A stretch of 64,000 nucleotides of DNA. It comes from Corythoichthys intestinalis (lineage: Eukaryota; Chordata; Actinopteri; Syngnathiformes; Syngnathidae). The notes beneath the pieces were generated by a model. That model was not told the origin of the DNA. It saw only the letters and a list, made by a program, of their open reading frames with translations, and did not search any database. The stretch covers positions 5,269,501-5,333,500 of the forward strand of contig NC_080416.1 in NCBI RefSeq assembly GCF_030265065.1, given 5' to 3'. The position numbers and the translations under genes were made by a program. This document shows positions 29,501 through 39,539 of this stretch, piece by piece. Each line of letters begins with the position of its first letter. Positions within the stretch are counted from its first letter, which is position 1.

Positions 29501-32500
29501 GTATCTACTCCACCTACTTGACACTGCCTCTTATCTCTGTATATAAGTAAAACGGCGCCATTGTAGGCTGTTTGCGGCAATGTGTGAATGAATCGTACCG
29601 CGAATGCGTTAATTGCGATAAATATTTTCACGTGATTAATTTTTAAAAATTAATTACCGCCCGTTAAAGCGATAAATTTGACAGCCCGACATTTAACTAA
29701 ACAAAATAAATGCATTCATTTGGGATGAAATGCATAACTGATGCTACAACAATCTAACGATATACTGGCAAGCGGGGTGGCCAGTGGGGTGGCCAACCAA
29801 TTTATAACCTGGTGGCGCCACTGGCCACTACTATTTTAGCCAAACAAACGTGATATCCCAAATTGCCCGCCCCTTGTCATCACACCATTAATACTCATTT
29901 TGAATTGAGTAATGAATGTTCATTCAATGCCAGCCCTCCTGTTTTAAATGGACTGGACGTCTATTGCTGTCAAAAAAAATCTGGCAAACACGCACCCTTC
30001 CCACCAAGGAGTTTATCAGTAGTTGACGTCTAACCCATTTGAAGTGTGAGGGTTGTCAGCGAAAGAACGTTCATTTGCTTGCAACCCTCCCACTTCAAAT
30101 GGATTGGATGTCTACCACCATCAATGGTAGCCAATGAGTTAAAAAGTAGAATTTGGTCTTCCTCTGGCCAAGATGCAGGAGAAGACGTCCAATCCTTTTT
30201 AAGTGGGAAGTGTGGCAGCGAATGAACCAAAGGATTGGACGCCTAGTGACGCAATCACCATTTTGAGTTAAATACCGTATTGGCCGTGATTTTTGCATTG
30301 AAATAAGACCGAAAAAGAGGGGGTCATCTTATATTCGCGGTCTAGACATTTTACCCATTCACGACGCTAGATGGCGGCAGATATCATTGAAGCGATGTTC
30401 TGTCATGACCAGTGTTGGGCACGTTACTTTAAAAAAGTAATTAGTTACATTACTCACTACTTCTTCTAAAAAGTAACTGAGTTAGTAACTGAATTACTCT
30501 ATAGTAAAAGTAACTAGTTACCAGGGAAAGTAACTATTTCCGTTACTTTAAATAGAACTTGTTGTATGTCAAAGAATTTGAAATTTTCTGAGCAGTATTC
30601 GAGCCAGTGGAATAGAGAAGAACAGACAGGTAGTTAACTTGTTAGGTGCTTCAGCAGATTTGAATTGCTTACCACAGATGTCGACAAAAGCTTTGCCCTG
30701 GGACATAAATTACACATTACATGCAGGTTCTTTCCTTTAAGTCATTTGCTCCCAGAAACGTATAAATACGTTCTATTTTTAAATGCTTCACTGTCCCAAA
30801 AACGTATTTATACGTCTTTTGCGTTTTTTTGTACAAGAAGCATCAAGAGCTTCTGATCTATGTCCGAAACATAAAACAAGCCTCAAAACCAATTTTAAAG
30901 CAATAAAACTGGCCACTGGAGGGCAGTAGCACATTTGTTAAGACCCTACAACCCAATTCAAACAGTACAACTTTATTAGGAAGTTAGCAGAGCCCCTCTG
31001 CTACTTGCTGCTCAGGTCCGCCGTACGCTCAAGTGTCCTGCACGTGTGCTGCACGGAAACGCGCACGGCCAAACTAGTGCGTTACTTACTCTGAATAAAT
31101 TGAAGAAACTACCAGCCGTGTCGAGTCAACTCTCTACTCTGTTGATTTGTCATCCAAGACTTTGGGTGCGTTCAGGTTCGAGAATAGCGCACGTACTTCT
31201 GACTCCAAGCTGTTTGTCCCTGCTCATTCAGTTCGACAATGCTTTCCAAAGTTTGGTAACGTTTCTGTGTTTGCTACACCTGATGCTAGCCTCGTTCCCA
31301 TCTCCCACTGTCAGCCAGCGATAATTCTGCTTCCATCTTGAGGACAGCAGACGCTTTGAAAGTGACGTGAATTGTCGGGAAACGAGCCTACCTAAATGCA
31401 GCCCCTCGAGAGATGCGATGGAAGTGATTGTGATTGGCTGAGGGTTAGAGTCATGTGTCGTGGTAAGCCAATCAGAGCCGGTGATTTCACAAGCAAACCG
31501 GAACAGCGCGTGCGGCAAACACATACACGCAAAACAGATGCACAGGGTCGGGATGGCAGAGCATTCAGAAGAAAAATTGTCCTTTAAGGGGTGGAGATAT
31601 AGACACTATTTCAAGTTTGTCGAAATTAAAGGAAAGAACCTGCATGTAATGTGTAATTTATGTCCCGGGGCAAAGTTTTTGTCGACATCTGTGGTAAGCA
31701 ATTCAAATCTGCTGAAGCACCTAACAAGTTAACTACCTATCTGTTCTTCTCTATTCCACTGACTTGAATAGTACTCAGAAAATGTCAAATTCTTTGACAT
31801 ACAACAAGTTCTTTTTAAAGTAACGGAAATAGTTACTTTCCCTGGTAACTAGTTACTTTTACTATAGAGTAATTCAGTTACTAACTCAGTTACTTTTAGG
31901 AAGAAGTAGTGAGTAATGTAACTGAAGGGGAAAGGATATCATCATCGCACACACCATATAATAGTTTGCATTAGTCTAACACATATATAGTCAAACACAT
32001 ACATATGGTACAGGTTCTCGTAGGCACCGTCTGTTTGCATTACTCTAACACACGTAATATAATTAATCAGGAAATAAAATCATTTTCATATTTATGGTAG
32101 GACTACACTACTAATATAAAATAAATAAAACACCATAGTTTAATGAGAAGAAATAGAAGAGATACACAATGCCGTCTTATCACAAGATTGACGCACCAAC
32201 TCTGGCAATCAGCTCTCCCAGCAAACTCCAAGGACAAAGCGCTTTGTCCTAAAACAAGTACAACCAGCCTGGACAGCAAAGTTGATAGCGGGCGTCCCAA
32301 TCCGCGCACGAACCTAAGCCGCCCAAAACCGGCCACAGAGGGGATGACCCAAAAGCAACGCCCAGAAACGCCTTCGACAAGGCCCGCCTCAGCAAAGACT
32401 TTAAAAAGACTGGACACTGAGATAACTGATTTTTTCTGCTCGGAAACATGTGGCCTTGTTTTGGATCCAGAATTGTCCCTCCGTCGTCTGTTTTTGCCTT

Positions 32501-35500
32501 GTTTTTACCATTGTCGACGAATAAATTGTCAACCTGTTCTCGGTGAGTGTTCTTCAAGCTTTTGAAACATGGAGTCAGTACAAAGGGTTAAAATAAGAGG
32601 ACGCGCGAGATTCGGCCTTCCCGGCGGGCGCACGCGGAGCAGCCGAGCGGCACTTGTTTTGGTTGGTGCTGTCCCCGGGTGCGTCTGGGCCGGGGGGGGC
32701 GAATTTCAACATAACTAATTACTTTTTTAAAGTAACGTGCCCAACACTGATCAGCACTAATATGATGTAATTTTCTTTCCTTTCAGAACCACACATATAC
32801 CCACACATTCCAGTCTTCTACCACACACATAAAAATACATCAACATCTTTCAACGCATGCTCTCATCTGCTCATTGAGTGATTCTCATATCAAGTGCCAT
32901 TGCCTGTATATAGTTGTGCCTGTTACCAAGTTGGATTAAAAGTGCTAAAGACTAACTCCACTCTCCGCTCCTTGTGTTCTAACCGACACGCCGAGGCGAA
33001 TGAACCATAAAACAAATTGAACCCAGAACCTCGTTCAGTCCATTAGTCCAAATTAGAATCGATTAGAGAATTGATAAAGAATTTAATCGTTAAGCAATAT
33101 CGAAAATGGAATCATAAAAATCTTATCAGTTCCCATCCCTACCCGTAGACACCGCTAGACGTCTGTCAATGAGAGTTTTTTTCAAAAATGGTGTTGCAGG
33201 TAACGTCCGGGGAGAACGATGGCCAGGATCCGGCAGGGGGCGCCGCAACAGCTAAGAAGAGGAGGAAAAGGAAAAAGAAGAGCGAAGAGGAAGCTGCATC
33301 TGAGGTGAGACAGGTTTTTTTTTTTCACCATACCTTCCAAAATGTGTCAGTGTTGCTCTAAATGAAATTGTCCTGTTGTTCCAATATTAGACAGTCAAAA
33401 CTGCACACAAATTTGAAGACGTTCCTGTCGTCGCCTCGCAAAAGTTGAGCATATCATCATCTCGGCGTAAGTCCCAAAATTTTAAACTACAAATATATAT
33501 GCTGAAAGGGTGTAATTTACATGGCGTCATACCCTGTTCCGGGTTTGCCTATAGACCTTACTCACCAACGTCACAGAATGACGTGTCGCTGTATCCGGCC
33601 GCCATATTGTCCGTCTCTGTTTAGCCCTATTCTCAATGGTTTCAATTAGTCGTTCAGTTTATAGAGCAATTCATGGAAGCCCCGGTGCTTTCAGACGCTG
33701 AAAACTCATTGGATGCGTTGCATAAAAGGCGTTATGTGGAAAAGCTTCAGTCTATCCATTCGCCAGATCCATATTTGATGCCTAAATCGATAATTTTCGA
33801 CCCGCTGTCTTCGCCCTCTCTGCCTGACATCTGCTACCCTGATATCTACAACTAACTTGTCCACACAAAATCAGCCTATTCTCACGAAAGTTTGAAAAAC
33901 TTTAAGAGCAGCACTCTTAAGCAACATTACCCCGTGTGACCCAATTTTCTAAAATGGCGACAATCAATAAAAAAAAAAAAGTTGACTGCGATAGCCGACG
34001 CTTCAAGGATAGGTGGATATTGGACTATTTCTTCAATAAAACACGCAACAACTGTGTCTGCCTCATTTGCAAAGAGACAGTCGCTGTTTCGACATTACAG
34101 GGAAGATACGCAGCGAGAAATTATAGCAACTTGAAGCTAATTTAATTTCACAGCAGCAGTATTTCGCTAGAGCCCGAGGGTCGAAAGAGAACGCCACAAA
34201 GGCGAGATTGTTGAAATTATGAATTAAAAAAAAAAAAATAAAGCAAATGTGACACACAGAAGGGCTTGCTAAAATTTCTTTAAATGTATTGTTCTATGTA
34301 AATCAGCCCGGTAGCCCCTCACATTTTTACCACACCAAATCTGGCCCACTTTGCAAAACGTTTGGACACCCCTGTTTAGCCGATGATCCGTAGACGAGGC
34401 CAGCTTCTTTCACTTGTTACCAGCTAAATATTATTCAAAAAATAAAGATGGTGGAAGAAATAAGCATCTTGAATTTGAAACGATATGTTGTCGGCGATTA
34501 GCCTAGCAATGATCTTAATTGTGGTTGTCAGCCCAAAACCCTCTAAATATATATTAAATGCATCTTACTAAATATAAAATGACTACTACATAATCCGTGG
34601 TAATCGTTTGGAGCCCAGTTTTCTCGTCGAATTGCAGCAGTCCATCTCACTCTCCTCTCCGGGTCTCTCGGAATACGGTAGAACCTCAAGTCTCTCCGTC
34701 TATCTTCTCTGTTATTGCAACCGACCGCCACACACGCCTTCACCGTTTTGATTATTAATGTTAACGACCAGAAAACAAGCCATTATAGGAGGAATTTACG
34801 TAGCGGTAATGCATCAACAACGACAAGTTGACGGACAATATGGCGCGGGGGCGTGGTTGTGACGTCATGTGAGTAGGGTCTATAGCTCCATTGAATTTAT
34901 GTGGGCCACAATGAAAAATTCAATTTCATAAGGAATTATGAAGATTCATATTATTTACGACAAGGCAATATGCTGTCTTGCTAAATGTACATATATTTCA
35001 AATTTAACTACAGTTAGTCCCTGGGTTACATTATTCTTGTTTAAAAATAATTCAGTGGGACAGTAACATGTTGAAATCTGTTTTATTTGTATTTTTTTGA
35101 ACATTTGTTATTCAGTATCAGATTGGGACACTATATAAAATGGGAGGTGTTTTAAATAGTTTTTCTATTTTGTACAGGAACAGTTGTTGCAACAGTTACT
35201 GCACTTTTCCTTGTAGGAAAAAAAAGAATACATGTCAAATGGCATCTAGTTTAAATGGAGATACATGCCTCTTGTTTTTTTTGACAAATTTTAAAAGTTA
35301 ATATGGTGCCATAGTTGAACAATTGCAATACGTATTGGATCGCCACACATGTATCGGGATACGGAACGGATCGTGACAAAAGCGGACGTCCCAGCCCTAT
35401 TATCAAGACAAACGAGAAAAAAGTACTAATGTTAACTTGTATCTTTCGAATTTAAATGACTTTTGTTGGATTATGGAGCAGTGCAAATAATTGCCAGTGA

Positions 35501-35814
35501 AATAAAACTGAAGACACTCCTATCGATAATACGGAAGTTGAGTGACGTCACTGTGAATAGGGCTTACTGAAGCGGCCATTTTGTGTTTTCTAGAGCGACC
35601 CGAGCGGATCACGGCAGCAGAGACGGCAAAGAAAGACAAGAAAAAGGTCAGAAGGGAAACTTAAAAAGTCACCGGAAGAGTCCTTTTTTTTTTTTTCTAA
35701 GCTTTTAATGCAAATGAATTTGTCATATGCAATAACGAGCAGCTTCTCTGACTTGTTCATAAGACAAAGACGATCGCGATGAAACGCGGCGAGGAAGAGG
35801 TCCTGTGGACTTGA
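23545..35814 (+). CDS. mtdh: Metadherin (AEG-1/LYRIC)
   Basis: This is a single-pass ER/nuclear scaffold that binds SND1 and modulates NF-kB and translation. There are eleven coding exons: 23545-23934, 24327-24437, 24508-24625, 24861-24998, 27949-28167, 28234-28287, 28367-28485, 33200-33304, 33392-33466 (end uncertain by 1 base), 35594-35646 and 35764-35814, about 477 residues against 582 in human. Exon 1 has the LGLEPEFYP motif, then a hydrophobic membrane segment (WLVLTTAALGALLVLAAF) and a basic stretch. Exon 4 has the conserved GTWETKVSNREKKQQRRKDK. Exons 6-7 hold the SND1-binding signature DDQWGG...SDWNAPAEHWGNY. Exon 8 has the Lys/Arg run AKKRRKRKKK. The C-terminal exons diverge: the usual KKKKKARRET ending is replaced by KKDKKKTKTIAM...VLWT. 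The ATG at 23545 has a good Kozak context (caccATGG). Introns 4, 7 and 9 are swollen by transposons. Confidence 0.93.
25094..26604 (+). mobile_element. TTAA-flanked DNA element (Kolobok- or piggyBac-like) in mtdh intron 4
   Basis: TTAA lies on both sides (25090-25093 and 26605-26608). The ends AGTGCTTGTGACACGAAAAA and TTTTCTGGTGTCGTATGCTC are imperfect inverted repeats. Internally a roughly 140-base segment beginning TTGGGGAAARTACTTGG is repeated in tandem (about 26093 and 26234). No transposase is present. A 5'-half relative lies at 38477-38876. Confidence 0.65.
26610..27940. other. Rest of mtdh intron 4, short repeat pieces only
   Basis: Bases 27105-27230 resemble the GTAACTGAGTTAC-type repeats seen in the hAT element at 30410. 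The remainder is unremarkable AT-rich intron without a gene. Confidence 0.45.
28628..29823 (+). mobile_element. Complete non-autonomous hAT element in mtdh intron 7
   Basis: The ends are CAGTGGCGCCTCCAG and CTGGTGGCGCCACTG, a near-perfect inverted repeat. GCCACTAC is duplicated exactly at 28620-28627 and 29824-29831. It carries no transposase; over half of its 1196 bp is a second element (28935-29689). A shorter derivative lies at 398-940. Confidence 0.9.
28935..29689 (+). mobile_element. hAT MITE (GGGCTGTCAAACGATTAAAA family) nested in the intron 7 element
   Basis: The ends are TTGGGCTGTCAAACGATTAA and AATTTGACAGCCCGA. CATTTAAC is duplicated exactly at 28927-28934 and 29690-29697. A second copy is at 52047-52667, and internal pieces lie at 513-940 and, reversed, at 56693-57055. 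Confidence 0.88.
29915..30265. repeat. Cluster of short GACGTCCA dispersed repeats
   Basis: Several head-to-head copies of a roughly 45-base unit with TTTGAAGTGGGAGG, TTGGACGTCTA and CATCAATGGxAGCCAATGAG, making local inverted repeats. They are non-coding. Confidence 0.7.
30410..32749 (+). mobile_element. hAT element with long inverted arms, carrying a BED-finger frame and a solo LTR
   Basis: The outer ends are CAGTGTTGGGCACGTTACTT and AAGTAACGTGCCCAACACTG, perfectly inverted. The inversion continues inward for roughly 330 bases: 30410-30740 pairs with about 31625-31922 plus 32712-32749. The right arm includes a frame (31460-31732) with a BED-type finger start, WRYRHYFKF then VMCNLCPG and a later LLKHL. 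The right arm is split by the LTR at 31923-32711. Flanking octamers (GTCATGAC and ATCAGCAC) match poorly, so the element is not recent or has lost its duplication. Confidence 0.75.
31923..32711 (+). mobile_element. Solo LTR of an endogenous retrovirus-like element (fossil)
   Basis: A 789-bp unit starts TGAAGGGG and ends TTTCAACA, with the 4-base duplication TAAC on each side (31919-31922 and 32712-32715). It contains an AATAAA near 32520. No internal retroviral part is present, so it is what remains after LTR-LTR recombination. It sits inside the right arm of the hAT element and is therefore younger than it. Family assignment beyond LTR retroelement is not possible here. Confidence 0.72.
33951..34205 (+). 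pseudogene. ZBED/GTF2IRD2-type hAT transposase N-terminal fragment inside the THAP element
   Basis: The frame has KKVDCDSRRFKDRWILDYFF, then NNCVCLICKETVAV (the first Cys pair of a BED finger), and further on GRYAARNYSNLKL. In copy 2 of the host transposon the part after the Cys pair (cgataataacaagacacgctgac) encodes the His-containing half of the finger in another frame. It is a passenger fragment carried by the THAP element before it duplicated. Confidence 0.55.
34543..34743 (-). pseudogene. THAP zinc-finger exon of the transposase, copy 1
   Basis: This is a 66-residue minus-strand frame: CVAVGCNNREDRR, FYRIPRDPERRVRW, and AAIRRENWAPNDYHGLCSSHF. It contains the Cys-x4-Cys...Cys-x2-His spacing and the RWxxAIRRENW core of THAP DNA-binding domains. 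The rest of the transposase is missing downstream. Confidence 0.75.
34890..35590. other. mtdh intron 9 remainder
   Basis: AT-rich intron. Bases 35345-35400 look like the end of another MITE, but no partner end was found. Confidence 0.35.
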
Positions 35815-36249
35815 GTCTCATTTGCACTATTTTTGCTGCACACCGGACTTTTGATGTATTTTTATCGGTTCATTTTTTTTTTTTTGCACTTGTTTTACAC
35901 TTTGAATGAAAAAATACTGTAATAATGACTTTTTGTGATGAGGGGGGTATTTGGCATGAAATGGAAACAAAATATGCTCGGAAATTGTGATTTTTTTTTT
36001 AAGGTTAAAAATCAACGTGATTTTAAATTCTGAGTCATTGTGGAGAAAGAAAATAGTCAATTTAATCAAGATTTTGTGGAGGGAAAAGCCACCATTGTAA
36101 TGTGGAATAATTGCATGCAAATATTGATGGCAAAATTTTAAATGTGGATCATGGATTGACTATGTAGTACTGTCATGTGGAAAATGAGAAAATATGATTT
36201 AAACACATGGTAGAAATTGTTAAAATGTGGTCGAAAATGAAAAAATTGA

Positions 36250-37330
36250 GACTCAATTTAAATCATTTACTGCCATTGACGGTGATAGACGTCAAATCTG
36301 GCATGGAGCATTCATGTTTCACAATGGCTGACGGCGATGGACGTCCAGGGCAGTCAACGAGTTAATATATTTTTTAAAACGTAATAGATACACAATATTT
36401 ACTGTAATTTTCCATTTTTAAAACAATTTAATACTGAATAATATCACTGTCGGCCACTTGATGGCGCCAAACAACTTTTATTTGGACGATTATTTTCCAC
36501 CGTAACAAATTAACAATGCTTTCCCATTCTGTATTTTACGCTTACAACTTTAGATTCATTTGATAAAAATACAATTCCGGGCATGATTATGGATGTATTT
36601 AGCCAGATGATTAAAAAAATTTTTTTTTAATCAAAACGGTTCACCTATGTTTTGTAGAACGTGGAGGGATTGCCACACTGTACAATATTTCGGTGCTTTC
36701 CATTACGTTGCTCTGGTAATACATGAAATGTGTATTTTTGAAAGTGTATTCAGATTTTTGCAGGGGTAGACTATAAATTTCCTTTACGGTGGAAAGGGAA
36801 TGACATTAATACAATTATTTGATTTTCTTTATGAAATTTAGTGAGATGTGGGTTTTGGATGAACCTCAACTTGATGTGGTCCAAAGGACTTTTTTATTTT
36901 TTTGGGTGATTAAGAGTGTGAGCAGCTGCAAAACGACAAACAACCGCAGGAATTTCATTCCATTGCCTTAACTTGTTATTTACTTGTATATAAAAAGTTG
37001 CATCGGTGACCTGTTTTTCGGGTTTTGGGTGTGTTCCATCCAATTATAAGTTTTGACGTCAATGGAGTCTTGCATGACTTTGACAAATGAGAGCAGTAAA
37101 ACTTGTCAATCTAGTGTGTATCATGTTTTTTGTTGTTTTTCTAGAACATAAATGAGAAATTAATTTGTCAAATTAAAAAGAACAAAAATAAATGTTATGA
37201 GGCAGATTTCTTGGGGGAAGATTTTCCGTATGTGTGTTTGTTTTTCTGGAAGAAGTGACTTTCTTTTACTCAAAATGACATTTGTATGGACAAATAAATG
37301 GTTTGAGTGGAGCCTGGAAAGCTGAGGTGG
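36250..37330. repeat. Copy of the MHC class I 5'-flank module, downstream of mtdh
   Basis: Collinear with 49780-50790 and with 54690-56170. All share GGCCACTTGATxxTxCCAAA followed by CTTTTATTTGGACGATT, TTTTGTxGAAC...GGGATxGCCACACTGTA, AAAAGTTGCATCGGTGACCT, and GACGTCAATGGAGTCTTGCA. It carries no open frame. I read it as the outer flank of a lost or rearranged MHC class I module. Confidence 0.7.
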
Positions 37331-37577
37331 GTGGTAACGTGTTACATTTACTCCGCTACATTAGTTGAGTAACTTTTTGAGAAAAATGTACTTCTAAGAG
37401 CAGTTTTACAAAGCCATACTCTCAGCTACTCTTACTTCACTACTTTGAGCTATACTAATCACATTTTTTCTCTTTATTCTATCTATTGGAGTTTACTTCA
37501 ACAGCCAACAGTTGTTTAACCAGTTTCACCAATGAGACGTTGCAATAATGATCACATGACTCCATTATACCAATCAC

Positions 37578-38413
37578 TAGAGGTGGGAATCTTTCAGCAC
37601 CTAACGATTCGATTACAATTCAGAGACTCCGATTCGATTATAAATCGATTATTGATGCCCCCCCAACCCCTTTTTTTGCTTTTTTTTTGTTTGTTTTGTA
37701 TATTTGTTTCAAAATTGTTCAAAAATCATCTCGGGCTCAATAAACCAAAGTACTATTTTAGTATCAAGTTACCGGTTAAAAACAGTAAATAAAATACTCA
37801 AGTCCCCATTCTGTATCAGCAGCTTTAAACGACATTCAATTAATTTAATGTTGTGAATCAACCGTTAAAGTTGTTAAAATTGCACCCGTTATTCCATAAT
37901 TTCCCTCATGTCTACTTTCGACGTGAAAGTTTTAAAACTGTTTCATCATTTAAATATTGATTCATGTCAAGATTTTGCCGATTTAGGGGTATTTTAGATA
38001 AAAAGTAATTAGGTTCTCTACAACAGAGCCTTCTAGAGAAGTCTACTGCTTTAAGATGGTGCCTGTTTACTAGCGCGGGAAAGTATCATTTCACATCTAG
38101 TCTAGATATATGTGATATCTACCATAGCCGTATGTTTGTAGCAACAAGCAACTGGACGCTGTTTGTAGCGGCTGACGGCCGCAGTCGGGTATTATTGTTT
38201 TTTTGTTTTTTTTAACCTAGCGGCATTAGCTGCACATGATATTTACTCTCGGTCCATTCCTCACTGCGCCCCGAAGACGGCCCTGACTGCGTTTTATTTC
38301 CGCTTTACCTGGTATAATTCAAGAATCGTAATTTGGATGTTTGTGAATCGCTCTCGAATCTTCCACGGCCGAATCGCGAATAATCTAAGAATCGGAAATT
38401 TTGCACGCCTCTA
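37578..38413 (+). mobile_element. hAT MITE with perfect 8-bp target duplication
   Basis: The ends are TAGAGGTGGGAATC and TTTTGCACGCCTCTA. CCAATCAC is duplicated exactly at 37570-37577 and 38414-38421. Its 836 bp contain sequence related to 26830-27060 (CTTCTCTAGAAGGCTCTGTT) and no coding frame. Confidence 0.85.
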
Positions 38414-38476
38414 CCAATCACTCAAGTTTGCCGTTCCGTGATCATGCCGGCCTGTTCAATCACGTGGCGTCTTTAA

Positions 38477-38876
38477 AGTGCCTATGACAGCAAAAAGCAT
38501 GTTTATTTCATATTTCACGCAGTTTTTTTATGCTCCTGAATGCAATGGACCGATCAATACATTTATTAAATTTTTTTGAATCCTGCGCCATCAAAATGAG
38601 TGACTTCCTGGATTTACGAAGAATGCGAATGTGACGTCAGCGGGATAAACATCTTCAGTATGCAGCCAATACTACAGTATGCACAAACGACTGCGGATCC
38701 AGCAGATTTTGCGGATAGTTTCGTTTATTTTTCGCATCGCGCTAGCTGAGAGTGGTGCAGGCTTTTGTTGCTGCGCCAGGAAGAGGCACGTGAGCCTTTT
38801 TGAGTTTCAAAAAGTTCTCTTCACCACGGATAATGGCCAAAACAAGTCCGACAACTGTGGAACCATTGTGAGGTAA
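38477..38876 (+). mobile_element. 5' half of a TTAA-type element
   Basis: It follows TTAA (38473-38476) and starts AGTGCCTATGACAGCAAAAA, matching the left half of the element at 25094-26604, including the GCTGCGCCAGGAAGAGGC region. It is truncated where a Tc1 remnant begins. Confidence 0.6.
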
Positions 38877-38880
38877 GCTA

Positions 38881-39539
38881 CAGTGCCCTCCATAATTATT
38901 TGCACCCCTGGTTAATTAGTGTTTTTTAGCTTCTAATAATTTTTTTAAATTCAAATAATATGGTACCTTAATGGAAAAAAAGAGAAAAATTCAACCTTCA
39001 ATACAAGTGCATTTATTCAGTGGGGAAAAAATCCCACATAAAGAAATAATTATTTGACATCAAATAATGTGTGTCACAATTATTAGCACCCCTGGTGTTA
39101 ACACTTTATACAACCCCCTTTTGCCAACAAAACAAGGTCTGGGAACTGAGATGGCCATAGGAGGAGCTTGATTTTGTGTCTGGTGAACCATTTCTGTGTA
39201 GATTTAGCCATATGTTTAGGGTCATTGTCTTGCTGAAAGACCCAGTGACGACCCATCTTCAGCTTTAGGGCAACAGATTTTGATTTAAAATGTCCTGGTA
39301 TTTCAAAGCATTCGTGATGCCATGCACCCTAACAAGGTTCCCAGGACCTTTGGAAGCGAAACAGCCTCGCAGCATCACTGACCCATCCCCATATTTCACA
39401 GTGGGTATGAGGCGCTTTTCAGCATGCGCATCTTTCGTGGCATGCCAGACCCACTTAGAGTGTTTGTTGTCAAAAAGCTCAATCTTGGTCTCATCTGACC
39501 AAAGCACACGGTCCCAGTTGAAGCCTGGAACTCCTATTA
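38881..39539 (-). mobile_element. Older Tc1/mariner remnant
   Basis: It starts CAGTGCCCTCCATAATTATT, the end type of a second Tc1 family. The minus-strand frame has GFNWDRVLWSDETKIELF and a following SVMLRGCF block, i.e. the region of the first catalytic Asp. The rest of the transposase is cut off by the Tc1 copy at 39540. Confidence 0.8.

Larger units (their letters stand above)
33553..34881 (+). mobile_element. THAP-bearing DNA transposon remnant, copy 1 (ISL2EU-like), mtdh intron 9
   Basis: The terminal inverted repeats start AGACCTTACTCACCAACGTC and end CATGTGAGTAGGGTCT, flanked by AT on both sides. The plus strand (33673-33855) encodes the N-terminal block of the YqaJ-associated protein of such elements (RRYVEKLQSIHSPDPYLMP...PDIYN). 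The minus strand (34743-34543) encodes a THAP finger start. Bases 33951-34205 are a fragment of another gene (see below). The central coding parts are deleted. Paralogues are at 44849 and 60742. Confidence 0.72.

Noticed and set aside
31460-31732. BED-finger protein as a host gene
   Set aside because: It lies within the arm of the hAT element and is half duplicated in the opposite arm, so it belongs to the transposon.
32143-32565. Open frames of 100-140 codons
   Set aside because: They lie inside the solo LTR, run on both strands and have no domain. Not treated as genes.
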